A DNA stretch of 64,000 bases, taken from Desulfovibrio sp. MES5 (GTDB taxonomy: Bacteria > Desulfobacterota > Desulfovibrionia > Desulfovibrionales > Desulfovibrionaceae). The notes below the pieces were generated by a model that did no database searches, was not told the origin of the DNA, and was given only the letters and a program-made list of their open reading frames with translations. Of the stretch, positions 36,504 to 46,100 are shown in pieces (position 1 is the stretch's first letter; the number at the start of each line of letters is the position of its first letter). The position numbers and the translations under genes were made by a program. The stretch covers positions 124,001-188,000 of the forward strand of contig NZ_MJUZ01000032.1 of NCBI RefSeq assembly GCF_002237645.1, written 5' to 3'.

Positions 36504-37502
36504 TCAGTTGAAGACGCCCTGCTCCACCAGCCCACGGACAAAATCCTGCGCGCGCCGTTCGCTGTAGTACATGCCGCCAGCCTGGACAAAACCCACATGC
36601 CCGCCGTGCGCTGAAACTTCAAGAAACAGGTCTCGGCTTGCCCGCGCCGTGTCCCACGGGTAGCAGGATGGCGCACAGAAAGGGTCGTCCGCAGACAGCA
36701 AAAGATAGGTGGGAACTCGTATGCGCGGCAGGTCAGGCAACACAGTGTTTTTTTTCCAATAATCTTCCGCAGAAGAAAAACCGAATGTTGGGGCGGTAAA
36801 ACGCCTGTCAAACTCGGCAAACGTGCGAATGGACTCCAGCCCTTCCACAGACGGATATCCAGAAAAACGGGCGGCCTTGTAGCGCACTTTTTCGCGCAGT
36901 GTCCGTAAAAAATACCACATATATATGCGGCAGGCAGGGCCATCCATAATCGGCGCAGCAGCTGACAGGTCGCACGGCACCGAAATGGCTACCGCCGCCT
37001 TGACCTGTGAAGACGCCGTATCCCCCCCCAGGTAGCGGCATATCTGGTTGCCTCCCATGCTGAAACCCGCCAGCAGCAAGGGACGGTTGAAGGTCTCGGC
37101 AAAGCGCACAACCGTGGAAAGGTCTTCAATTTCCCCCATGTGGTACAGGCGGGACGTGCGGTTGGGCTCGCCAGAGCAGGAGCGCATGTTCCAGGCCAGT
37201 ACGTCAAAATCCAAAGCCCGCAGCGCTGCAGCCATGCCAAGGACGTACTTACGGCGGCTGTTGCCCTCAAGACCGTGCGACACAATGGCAACGGCCTTAC
37301 CCATGCCGAATTTTCGACCTGGCGCGTCAGAGGCCGGATGCAGATCAATGTCCAAAAAGTCACCGTCAGGCGTATCAATGCGTTGTCGCGACATATTGGC
37401 AGAAGCCGGGGGCTGCGGTCGGAAAAGCGACGGCCACATGGTGTTGACATGGGCATTGGTCATAAACCAGGGGCAAGCGTAAGTTGGGGGAAGTAGGGGC
37501 AT
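36504..37502 (-). CDS. YheT-type alpha/beta-hydrolase
   Basis: This 332-residue protein has the YheT pattern: [13 protein letters not shown] near residue 17, [13 protein letters not shown] near 73, the nucleophile elbow [15 protein letters not shown] near 145 and the histidine motif SAHGGHVGF near 298. Aspartate in SADDPF near 270 completes the triad. These cytoplasmic hydrolases (UPF0017 family) are probable carboxylesterases with unknown physiological substrate. GAGAGGAT precedes ATG 37502. It is convergent to hrpB. The 288-bp gap between them holds no gene I can support. Confidence 0.88.
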   Translation of the reverse strand: MPLLPPTYACPWFMTNAHVNTMWPSLFRPQPPASANMSRQRIDTPDGDFLDIDLHPASDAPGRKFGMGKAVAIVSHGLEGNSRRKYVLGMAAALRALDFDVLAWNMRSCSGEPNRTSRLYHMGEIEDLSTVVRFAETFNRPLLLAGFSMGGNQICRYLGGDTASSQVKAAVAISVPCDLSAAAPIMDGPACRIYMWYFLRTLREKVRYKAARFSGYPSVEGLESIRTFAEFDRRFTAPTFGFSSAEDYWKKNTVLPDLPRIRVPTYLLLSADDPFCAPSCYPWDTARASRDLFLEVSAHGGHVGFVQAGGMYYSERRAQDFVRGLVEQGVFN

Positions 37503-37598
37503 GATCCTCTCTATCCGTGAACATTTTTCTTGTCAGCCTGGGGCAGGCCCTGCATGAGACGCCTTGGCAGACCTTGCCGACTCGTATACTTTTACTCC

Positions 37599-38963
37599 AT
37601 GCAGACAAACCAGTTACATAACGCTCCCCGAAAAGCGCTGTCAAATTTCAGCGGCGAAACAAAATCCACGCTTCCCACACCCCTGCGTAACCCGCACGCT
37701 GATAGCGGGCGCAGCCGCCACTCTGGCAAGAACGCCGCAGACGTGCTGATTCTGGGGGCAGGCGCCTCCGGGCTCATGTGCGCCAGAGAAGCTGCCGGGC
37801 GTGGCCTGAAGGTGGTCGTGATCGAACGCGGGGCGGTGCCTGGCCGCAAGTTGGCCGTCAGCGGCGGCGGCAAGGCCAATTTCACCAATCGCCGGGTTGA
37901 TACGGCAAGTTATCGCTGCTGTGGCGCGCCTGACAGTGATTTTTGCGCTCCTGCCCTGCGGTCGTTTACTTCCGCGCACATGATGCGCCTTGTACGCCAA
38001 TGGCATTTACCGTTTGAAGAGCGGGAACACGGGCAACTTTTTTTGACGGTTCCCGCGCAGAGACTGGTTAATGCTCTGCTGGAAGATTGCCGTCAGCGCG
38101 GATGCCGCGTGGAATGCAAGAACTCTGTGGAATCTGTCACCCTTGTTGACGGCATGTTTGAAGTGCAAACGGCTTTGGGCGTCTGGCAGGCAAAAAATGT
38201 CATCCTTGCCATGGGCAGCCCGGCGTGGCCGCAGGTTGGCGGCAGCGGCCAGGGGTACAGACTGGCCCAGAGCCTCGGGCACAGCATGGTGCCGCCACGT
38301 CCGGCCCTGAGCCCGCTGATTCTGCCTCAAAACCATCCCCTGACGGCCCTCACTGGCATCAGCCTGCCGGTGTGCATCTTTGTAGGGAAACAGCAGTGGC
38401 AGGACCATCTCCTCTTCACCCATGAAGGATTGAGCGGGCCAGCCGCGCTCAAGGCGTCCCTGTACTGGGAAGAAGGCATGGAGGTTTGCGTCGACTTTCT
38501 CCCTGCGCAAAAATTCAAGGCGCTTCTGGATGATCACGAGTCGGGCAGGCAGACCCCGCGGGCCTTGCTGACCCGGCTGCTGCCGCAACGGCTGGTCGAT
38601 GCCCTGTTGCCGCAGGAAAGCGCACGACGCAAGGCGGCAGAACTGTCACGCGCTGTCCGCGCTTCACTGGAAGAAGCTGTTCACAGGCACAGGATCCTGC
38701 CCGCAGGAGTGGCCGGGCTGAAAAAAGCAGAAGTCTGTCTTGGCGGCGTACCCGTCAGTGAGGTAGACCCGCAGACCATGGCCAGCCGTTGCTGCCCCAA
38801 TTTGCATATTACGGGAGAAATCCTTGACGTGGCCGGTCTGCTTGGGGGGTACAACCTGCATTGGGCCTGGGCCAGCGGCGTGGCCGCAGGCAGAGCGGTG
38901 GCCGGAGTCGGCCCGCAAAGTACCAACCCGCATTTTGAGCATGTTAACTTTGAAAAAATTTAA
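37599..38963 (+). CDS. YhiN/HI0933-family flavoprotein (NAD(P)/FAD-dependent oxidoreductase)
   Basis: This 454-residue protein has an FAD dinucleotide-binding motif LILGAGASGLMCA (from about residue 50), GRKLAVSGGGKANFTN near 82, AMGSPAWPQVGGSGQGYRLA near 205 and FTHEGLSGPA near 270. The C-terminal GEILDVAGLLGGYNLHWAWA block is diagnostic. Members bind FAD; the substrate is unknown, though relatives act in 16S rRNA dihydrouridine formation (RdsA/YhiN). The start is uncertain: ATG 37599 gives about 48 residues before the FAD motif, which is long for the family, and there is no good Shine-Dalgarno. Confidence 0.9.
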   Translation: MQTNQLHNAPRKALSNFSGETKSTLPTPLRNPHADSGRSRHSGKNAADVLILGAGASGLMCAREAAGRGLKVVVIERGAVPGRKLAVSGGGKANFTNRRVDTASYRCCGAPDSDFCAPALRSFTSAHMMRLVRQWHLPFEEREHGQLFLTVPAQRLVNALLEDCRQRGCRVECKNSVESVTLVDGMFEVQTALGVWQAKNVILAMGSPAWPQVGGSGQGYRLAQSLGHSMVPPRPALSPLILPQNHPLTALTGISLPVCIFVGKQQWQDHLLFTHEGLSGPAALKASLYWEEGMEVCVDFLPAQKFKALLDDHESGRQTPRALLTRLLPQRLVDALLPQESARRKAAELSRAVRASLEEAVHRHRILPAGVAGLKKAEVCLGGVPVSEVDPQTMASRCCPNLHITGEILDVAGLLGGYNLHWAWASGVAAGRAVAGVGPQSTNPHFEHVNFEKI

Positions 38964-38971
38964 ATGCTCTA

Positions 38972-39074
38972 GCGCTGTACAAGAGTGCAGCGCGCCACAA
39001 CGTGGCGTGGATTCAGCCGAAAATCACATTTTTCGGCCGAATGACAACTTTGAAATGTGAAGCATTTCAAAGTT
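38972..39074. repeat. cluster of four stem-loops between convergent genes
   Basis: Four hairpins follow one another: GCGCTG/CAGCGC (38972-38993), GCCAC/GTGGC (38994-39006), GCCGAAAAT/ATTTTTCGGC (39016-39037) and a perfect 12-bp AACTTTGAAATG/CATTTCAAAGTT (39046-39074). None has a strong T-run. They may end transcription of both convergent genes or be decayed dispersed repeats. Confidence 0.5.
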
Positions 39075-39099
39075 AATCTGGTCTAGAACAAAGCTGATT

Positions 39100-39303
39100 T
39101 CAGATTCTGTTGCAGTATACGTTTTCCAAAAAGCTTTCCATGGCGTCGTCAGCCTGTTTGATATATCCCTGCAAGGGAAATTCAGCCTTGCAGGATGGGC
39201 AGCGCATAAACACTTCATGGCAGGTACGCGTGATATGAAGTTTGTCTGCACAGTTGGGGCAGGCAATGGTAGTTTTGGCATCGCGGGAAGCTGAAAAAGC
39301 CAT
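39100..39303 (-). CDS. small dual-CXXC zinc-ribbon protein
   Basis: This 67-residue protein has two CxxC knuckles, CPNC at 15-18 and CPSC at 34-37. The pattern C..C...L.I.R.C...F.RC..C.AEFPL..Y....D...ESFLE matches the small dual-CXXC (seleno)protein family that I know from Desulfovibrio and relatives. Some members use selenocysteine in one knuckle; here both are cysteine. The function is unknown, probably redox or metal binding in the cytoplasm. The Shine-Dalgarno is weak (GTGAG). It ends in TGA with TAG five codons later, and this TGA aligns with the family's normal end, so I read it as a stop. It is monocistronic. Confidence 0.75.
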   Translation of the reverse strand: MAFSASRDAKTTIACPNCADKLHITRTCHEVFMRCPSCKAEFPLQGYIKQADDAMESFLENVYCNRI

Positions 39304-39754
39304 GATGACTCACAAGGTAGCATGTTGCAAAAAAAGGCTGCAGTGCGCCTGTCCAAATGAACCCGTCGGCAATATTTACGAACCGTTAAACAACTCAGCC
39401 CCAAACACGCCGAACGTGATGTTTAACCACTGCCTGGCCCTTGTCAAATATGTTGTGCGTAACGGCTCGCCAGCACAGCAACCATGATGACAGAAAATAC
39501 GGAAGTGATGGATGCGGGGTGATAACCGGCGCGCAAACGCCGGAACCAGCATGCGATACATTTTGAGAATGAATCTTCGCAAGCCCAATCCCTTCTGATA
39601 CCCCCTGCAGTTTACCATCAAAGGCCACGGGGTTGCGTGGCTGTCCGCCCACCCCCACAACCTCCTGCCCCGCCGGGACTTGCTGTTTTGCATGAATTTG
39701 CAGTATCATTAAAGAAGTGATGACTTTCCTCAACTCTAATCAGGAGGCCGTGGC
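39304..39754. other. 451-bp divergent region upstream of the srf-type cluster
   Basis: No credible gene: the 80- to 112-residue frames on both strands lack start signals and known features. The region must carry the promoter of the rightward cluster starting at 39755 and that of the leftward CXXC gene. No clear consensus promoter is visible. Confidence 0.45.
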
Positions 39755-40552
39755 ATGCAGCGGCGCGTATATCTTCCTCTTATCTTGCTTCTTGCGGGCA
39801 GCCTGCTTTTTTCTGGCTGCACCAGCCGTTACGGCGAGCAGAAAACCAAGGTAAACTACTATCCCCAGTGCTATGAACCTGTAGCCCAATTGCGCCAGGA
39901 CGAGAACAGCACCGGCAAAAGCACGGCTGCTGGCGCTGCTGGCGGCGCGCTGCTTGGCGCGCTCATCGGCGGGCTCGCCACAGGCAAGGTGGAGGGGGCG
40001 CTGGCTGGCGCTGTGGCTGGTGGCGCCGCTGGCGCTGTTGGCGGCAACATCTACGGCAAGTCGCAGGAAAGACAGCGTGACGCTGCCTATCTGGCGCAAT
40101 ACAACCGCCAGATGGGCGCCGAGGCTGCCAGCATGAACCGCGCCACAGCCGCCGCCAAACTGGCTGCCAAGTGCTACGACCAGCAGTTCAAGCTGGCGGT
40201 CGATCAGTTCAAGGCTGGCCAGCTCACCCGCTTTGACCTTCAGGATCGCTACAATGAAATCCGCAGTGGTCTTGAAGAAACGGCGTTCATTCTCAAGGAC
40301 ACGTCGACTGCCATGGCGCAAAAAGACAGTGAATACGAGCGCGTTCTGGCTGGCGAAACCACCACGGAACAGCCGGTCGCCTCTTCATCTGCATCTGGCT
40401 CCAAAAAGTCCAAACCTGTCGCCAAGCAGGCCACGTTGAGCCCGCAGGCATCGGAATGGAAGTCTTCGCGCAAAGAGCTTGAAAATACGCGTACCGATGT
40501 GGACGCCCGCATGAACAGCTACGAACAAACCGTCAACAACCTGCTTGGTTAG
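39755..40552 (+). CDS. glycine-zipper outer-membrane lipoprotein
   Basis: This 265-residue protein has a lipoprotein signal peptide ending LLFSGC (Cys22). A glycine zipper (about 55-105) of repeated AAGAAGGALLGALIGG-type segments follows, then a long amphipathic helical region (about 110-190) and a Ser/Lys-rich tail. Glycine-zipper lipoproteins often insert in or stiffen the outer membrane. AGGAGG lies seven bases before the ATG. It is the first gene of the rightward srf-type cluster; the next ATG is 78 bp downstream. I infer an outer-membrane anchoring part of that system. No specific family name is certain. Confidence 0.85.
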   Translation: MQRRVYLPLILLLAGSLLFSGCTSRYGEQKTKVNYYPQCYEPVAQLRQDENSTGKSTAAGAAGGALLGALIGGLATGKVEGALAGAVAGGAAGAVGGNIYGKSQERQRDAAYLAQYNRQMGAEAASMNRATAAAKLAAKCYDQQFKLAVDQFKAGQLTRFDLQDRYNEIRSGLEETAFILKDTSTAMAQKDSEYERVLAGETTTEQPVASSSASGSKKSKPVAKQATLSPQASEWKSSRKELENTRTDVDARMNSYEQTVNNLLG

Positions 40553-40629
40553 TCGCCCGTTCGCGTTGCCCTGCCCTTTTTCGGGCAGGGCGCGTGAATA
40601 TTTTTGCGGCGATACGCCGCGGAGTCACC

Positions 40630-41835
40630 ATGAGTCAAACGCCCAGTCCCGCTGCCCCGGAGCAGGAAACGCAAAACGGAAGGCAACCGTCCTCCGCAGT
40701 GCCCTGGTATCGCCGTCCCCTGTTTTGGGGACTATTATTCTTTTTGGGCCTCCTGCTTCTGGCTGCCTGGCTTTTCTGGAAAGAATGGCAAGCGGCGGAG
40801 AATCTTAAAGAACAAATAGCGTCCCAAACCGCCGAGTTGCAAAAGCAGAACCAGTCCCGCGAAGACTTTATCGCGCGCTTGCGCCAGCTTCTTAAAGAAG
40901 AACCCTGCGAAGTGCAGCGAAAGTTGCCCCTTCTCTCGCCACCGCCCGGCATTGCATGGCCTCCTCTGGCTGATGGCGCTGCAAGAGCTGGCAGCGTTTC
41001 GCCCGAAGTTTCCGAACCGGCGGCACGTACCGCCCCCGCGACTCCGCAGGCTTCACAGCCGGCAAAAACGCCTCAGGGCTTTGCCGCCCTTATGGAGCAG
41101 GCTACTGTTCTTGTGCTGGCTTTGCGTGAAGAAGGTCTGTCGATGGGTTCCGGTTTTTTTGTCTCGCCGGGGCATGTGGTGACCAATGCACATGTGGTGG
41201 GCTCTGCCCAGAAGGCTGTTGTGGTGAACAAGGCCACAGGCGCTCCCCTTCCTGCCCGTGTCTTGAGAGCAGTTCAGAGCAATGGCCGCGATTTTGCCGT
41301 ACTTGAGGTAGAGGACGGGCCTGCCGTCACTCCGCTGGCGCTGACCAACGAAGTCTGGCGCACTGAAAGAGTCAGCGCGTGGGGTTTCCCTGGCGCAGTA
41401 ACCAATGACGATCCCCAGTTTTTGGCCCTGCTCAAGGGCAACGCAGCGGCGGCCCCCGAAGTGGTTTACACCGACGGCGTGGTCAGCGTCATTCTTGAGC
41501 GCAAGCCAGCCCTTATCGTCCATACGGCGACGGTGTCTCAGGGCAACAGCGGCGGCCCGCTTGTTAACGATAAGGGCGAGGTTGTGGGCATCAATACCTT
41601 CATCAAACTGGACGAAGAATCCTACAGGCAGTCCAGTCTGGCTATTGTAAGCACCAGTCTGGCAGAATTTTTAAAGGCAGCCGGAGTGTCCTTCACCATG
41701 GCTGCGCCGTCTGACGGAGATCAAGGGGCATCAAAACCCGCCGTTCAAGCCGATGGGGTAAAACCCGCGCAAAAGTCCGATCAGGCGCAAACAGCGTCTG
41801 ACGGGGTCAAGGGCGCGCAGGGAGGCAAGCCATGA
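40630..41835 (+). CDS. membrane-anchored trypsin-like serine protease
   Basis: This 401-residue protein has a short cytoplasmic tail, one transmembrane helix (31-50), a coiled-coil stalk (about 54-92) and an Ala/Pro linker. A trypsin-fold domain (about 150-340) carries the triad His188 (TNAHVV), Asp221 (RDFAVLEV) and Ser307 (GNSGGPLV). No PDZ domain is visible, unlike DegP/DegS. It probably cleaves a periplasmic target. ATG 40630 has GGAG upstream. Its stop overlaps the srfA start (ATGA), so protease and SrfA are coupled. A trypsin-like protease is not part of the srfABC operon known from Salmonella. Confidence 0.88.
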   Translation: MSQTPSPAAPEQETQNGRQPSSAVPWYRRPLFWGLLFFLGLLLLAAWLFWKEWQAAENLKEQIASQTAELQKQNQSREDFIARLRQLLKEEPCEVQRKLPLLSPPPGIAWPPLADGAARAGSVSPEVSEPAARTAPATPQASQPAKTPQGFAALMEQATVLVLALREEGLSMGSGFFVSPGHVVTNAHVVGSAQKAVVVNKATGAPLPARVLRAVQSNGRDFAVLEVEDGPAVTPLALTNEVWRTERVSAWGFPGAVTNDDPQFLALLKGNAAAAPEVVYTDGVVSVILERKPALIVHTATVSQGNSGGPLVNDKGEVVGINTFIKLDEESYRQSSLAIVSTSLAEFLKAAGVSFTMAAPSDGDQGASKPAVQADGVKPAQKSDQAQTASDGVKGAQGGKP

Positions 41836-43175
41836 GCATACGCATAGCCGTAAGCCAGCGCGGGCCCATGCGGGCGCTTGCCAGCCAGGGAATCCTGGCC
41901 ACAGACTGCCACGCCCAGCTTAAAGCCATTTTACTGCAAAAGCTCGGGCCAGAGCACGCAGCCCTGCTGGCCGAGCCGCAGCACGACGCCGAGGGCAATA
42001 CCGTAGACTGGTATGCCGAGGGACAGGGTCAGGCGGTTCCCCTCAAAGACCTTGCGGATACTGAAGCCAATGCCCTCCGCCTCAAGGCTGCGGCTCTTGC
42101 CCGGGATATCGCCGCCCTGGCGCAGAATCTTACTGCCGACGTCCAGGCCCGTCAGGCCCTTTCAGGGCAGTTGCTGCAACAGGCTTTGCAGCACCCTTCA
42201 GATGAAGACGTCTGGTCTGTGAACGGCCAGCCAGTACTGATCAACTGGGGCTTTGCCCCCGGCAGTCCGGGAGCTTTGCCCCAGGACCTGACGCGTCTTG
42301 GCGCGGCCATACCTTCCCCGTCGCCTGCAGCCCCGGTCATTCCAGTTGCTGCCCCTGTGAGGGGCGGCTGCCTGCCCTGGCTGCTGCCGCTATTACTGCT
42401 TTTGCTTCTGCTCTGGCTTCTGGGCGCGGCACTGGGTTTTCTGCCTTCGCCCCTGCCTGCTGGCTGCATGCCTGTAGACCGCCAGAAGCTCGCCGCTGAA
42501 GAACAACGCGCAGCCTCCCTGGATGACGAACTGGCCCTTTTGTGGAACCAGCTTCAGGAACGGGCCGCGCTGTGCAAACCCGTGAAACCTGTGACTCCCC
42601 CGGTGGAAGAAAAGAAGCCGGAACCCGTGGAGCCTGCGCCGGAACCAGAAATGGTGGAACCTTTCCTTGGGGAAACCCCGGTAGCTCCCCCGCAGCCCGA
42701 AAAACCCAAGGAACAACCGAAACAGCAAAAACCGGAAACCAAACCGGAACCCAAGCCGGTGGAGCCTCCCAAAGAGCCGGAAAAGCCCAAGAAAAAGAAT
42801 GAGGATCTGACCATCCCTGAAGATGCGGCCAAGAAAAACGATCTGAGCTTCCTTGAAGGCTGCTGGACCAGCGAGACAGGTCTGTATTCCCATCCTTCCA
42901 ATGAGCCTATCATTGCGGAGTACTGCTTTGACAAAAAGGGCAATGGCCGCCGTTTTGTGCGTGAGCGAAACGGTCAGGTGTGCAGCGGCCCCGCCTCGGC
43001 CCGCTTCCAGGGCAACGGGCTGAATTTTGAATCCGGACAGGCCAAATGTCCGCGCGGCGGCGTCTATGTTCCTCAGAAGGTGGAGTGCACCGGCAGCGAA
43101 AACACCACGCAGTGCAAAGGCAGAGAGCAAGGCGCGGGCAACAACAAGTGGGACGCCCGCTTCAGAAGGAAATAA
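41832..43175 (+). CDS. srfA: SrfA-family membrane protein
   Basis: This 447-residue protein has an N-terminal cytoplasmic domain (1-175). It carries the SrfA-like blocks DWYAEGQGQAVPL near residue 59 and LLQQALQHPSDEDVWSVNG near 114, then PVLINWGF. A Leu-rich membrane helix (181-204) follows, then a short coiled segment and a Pro/Glu/Lys-rich spacer (250-325). The C-terminal domain (338-447) is rich in Cys, Gly and Trp and begins FLEGCW. Similarity is to the SrfA protein of enterobacterial srfABC, recalled from memory. The function is unknown. It is coupled to the protease upstream, and srfB starts two bases after its stop. Confidence 0.75.
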   Translation: MSIRIAVSQRGPMRALASQGILATDCHAQLKAILLQKLGPEHAALLAEPQHDAEGNTVDWYAEGQGQAVPLKDLADTEANALRLKAAALARDIAALAQNLTADVQARQALSGQLLQQALQHPSDEDVWSVNGQPVLINWGFAPGSPGALPQDLTRLGAAIPSPSPAAPVIPVAAPVRGGCLPWLLPLLLLLLLLWLLGAALGFLPSPLPAGCMPVDRQKLAAEEQRAASLDDELALLWNQLQERAALCKPVKPVTPPVEEKKPEPVEPAPEPEMVEPFLGETPVAPPQPEKPKEQPKQQKPETKPEPKPVEPPKEPEKPKKKNEDLTIPEDAAKKNDLSFLEGCWTSETGLYSHPSNEPIIAEYCFDKKGNGRRFVRERNGQVCSGPASARFQGNGLNFESGQAKCPRGGVYVPQKVECTGSENTTQCKGREQGAGNNKWDARFRRK

Positions 43176-43177
43176 GC

Positions 43178-46100
43178 ATGAATGGCATACCGAGCTACCT
43201 TTCCCCTGTAAGCATCATTCCCGGGGGCTGCCCGCAGTTTCTGGACTTTTCACTGCGTGAGGAGTCCATCCGCCGACTGCGGCGGTATTTCCGTGAGGAA
43301 AAAAAGAATCAGGGCGACGCCAACGGGCGGTATGCCCACTATTTGCGCTGCCTGAGCGAGACGGAGAACGGGTTTATCGACCAACTGACGGGCCAGCCCT
43401 GCGACGAGGACTACAGCGTTGAAGCCCGCCGCGCCGTGACCGCATGGGACGGCCACTGGCTGCCCATTCCCTTTCTGCGCACCCTTGACCAGGCATGGCC
43501 TGATGGCGGCAAACGCTTTGAATGCGGCCCGTCCAACTGGGCGCGCGCCCGCGTCATGCAGTCCGAACGGCACCCGGATCAGCTGCGCATTGTGCTGGCC
43601 TTTGACACCAATGTGGAGCAGCGCCCTGCTGAAGGGGACCGCTATCACGCCCTGTCGCCTCAGGATGTAGCCGCCCACGGGCATTTTATGCTGGCCCACC
43701 TTGTTCGCGACAACTCATGGTTTCTCAATGAGGCCTGGGTGGACGAATGGCTCTGCGGCATCTTCGACCTCTGGCGGCAGTCGCAGCACCGGGGGCGAGG
43801 CTCCTGGAAGGACGACACTCCCTATGTGCTCGAACATCTTGCCAACTATCTCACCTGGCTTGATGTCGTCCGCATAGCCCTCAATGATCTTGCGGCGCAG
43901 GTCATCAACCCTGACCGCGATACCCCTGTGGATGTGGATCTTGTGCTCGACATCGGCAATTCCCGCACCACTGGCATACTGGTGGAAACCCTGCCGCAAC
44001 GTGTGACCAACCTCAACGACAGCTATCTTCTGGAATTGCGCGACCTGAGCCATCCGGAAAACATTTATTCTGAACCCTTTGAAACACGGGTGGAATTTGT
44101 GGATGCCGCCTTTGGCAACGATGCCCTTTCGCGGCGTTCCGGCAGGCAGACCCCGGCCTTTGCCTGGCCGTCCGCCGTGCGTATCGGCCCCGAAGCCGCG
44201 CGCCTGGCGACCCAGGCCGTCTGCGCCGAAGGCACCACGGGCATGTCCAGCCCCAAGCGTTACCTGTGGGATGAGCGCCCCTGGCAACAAAGCTGGCGGT
44301 ACAATACCGGCGGCAAGGCTGAACCCATGGTCAGTCGCGGGCTTTTTCCACGGCAGCTCAATCCGCTGGGCACGCCGCTGGCCTGTTTTGACGATCCTCT
44401 GTTCAAAAAAAGTCCCGCGCTGCAAAAACAGCAGGCTGAACCCATTTTTGAATCCCTGTTCACGCGCTCGTCGCTCATGCTCTTCATGCTTGGCGAAATT
44501 CTCACCCAGGCCCTTGTGACCATAAACTCCCCCGCAACCCGGGCGCGCCGTGAACTGCCCAACCTGCCCCGCCGTTTGCGCAGACTCATTTTTACCGTGC
44601 CCACAGCCATGCCTGTGGCGGAAAAACGAATATTCCGGCGTTGGGTTGTATGGGCCGTGCGCGTCATCTGGACAGGTCTGGGCTGGGGGCAATGGTACAC
44701 GCCCAAGGCGCTGACGCGCGGACAGAGCGGCGACTACCGCCAGAGTCCGCAAGTCCGCTGTGACTGGGATGAAGCCAGCTGTTCGCAGCTTGTGCTGCTG
44801 TATAATGAACTGGCCGTCAAACAGCACGGCGACGCCCACCATCTTTTCCGCCTTTTGGGCAGACCCCGCGCCTCGTGCCAGGGGCACCCCTGCGTCCGCA
44901 TGGCTTCCATTGACATTGGTGGCGGCACGACGGACCTGTCCATAACCACCTATGAACTGGCAAGCGGCGAGGGTGATACGGCGCGCATAGTGCCGCATAC
45001 GGAATTCAGGGACGGCTTTAACATCGCTGGGGATGAAGTTCTGCGCGAGGTGGTGGCCAACCATGTGATCCCGGCCATCGGCCAAGCTTTGGTCCAGCAG
45101 GGCCTGGCCGAGCCCCGCGCCCTCCTTGGGCAGCTTTTCGGGCGAGACTCCATCGGCATGTCCCAGGAAGACCGCAACACCCGCGTTCGCCTGGTACGGC
45201 AAATTGCCGTGCCTGTGGCCCTGGGCCTGCTGGGCGCCTGCGAAAATCCCGATATCCGTCATGCCAGCTACACCTGCGCCATACGTGACTTTTTTGAACC
45301 TGACCCGCTGGAATCAGCCAATGGCGCTCCCGGTACAGGCGACAACAACGAAGACGTCGCGGGTTTTGAACCCGCGGCCCTTGCCCCCCGGCCGCAGCCA
45401 GCCATTCTGAAAGCGGTGGAAAGCATGGTCCGCAGGGGAGCCCCCCTCATCCAGAACTTTGACATTCTGAACGTGCCCATTACGGTCAGTCCGGCTGCCG
45501 TGGACGTGACCATACGCTCCACTCTGGGCCCCACGCTGTCTGCCCTGTGCGAGGTCGTGCACATGTATGACTGCGACGTTCTGCTGCTCACCGGGCGGCC
45601 AAGCTCCTGGAGCGGCGTGGTGGCGTCCGTTCTTGCCAAACTGCCCGTTCCGCCAGACAGGATAATTCCCATGCGCAGTTACCACGCCGGATCGTGGTAT
45701 CCCTTTGCTGACGCGCAGGGCCGCATCACCGACCCCAAGACCACTGTGGTCGTGGGGGCCATCCTTTGCGCTCTGGCAGACGGACACCTTGAGGGATTCT
45801 CCTTTGATTCCGGCGCGCTGCATCTTACCTCAACGGCCCGCTACATTGGCGAGATGGACATCAACAGCCAGCTCAAAAAACCCAAGGTCTGGTTTACCGT
45901 TGATGTGGACAGCAATGAGGGCACGGAGCAAATACGCAAGGTGGCCTTCAGCGGGCCTCTGTCCATCGGGTACCGGCAGCTGGATGCCGAGCGCTGGCCC
46001 ACCACCCGCTATCATCTGCTGACCTTTTCCAATGAGGACGCGCGCGCCAGGGCTTCAGGCCGACTGCCCTATGAAGTGGAAGTTCGCCTCACCGTTGATG

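Noticed and set aside
39085..39102. Possible selenocysteine read-through of the TGA ending the dual-CXXC gene
   Set aside because: The TGA is followed after five codons by TAG, it is not in a CxxU position, and the protein already has its usual end.
43715..45262. A 515-residue open frame on the reverse strand inside srfB
   Set aside because: It lies wholly antisense to a well-supported gene, has no family features and is explained by high-GC codon bias leaving open complementary frames.
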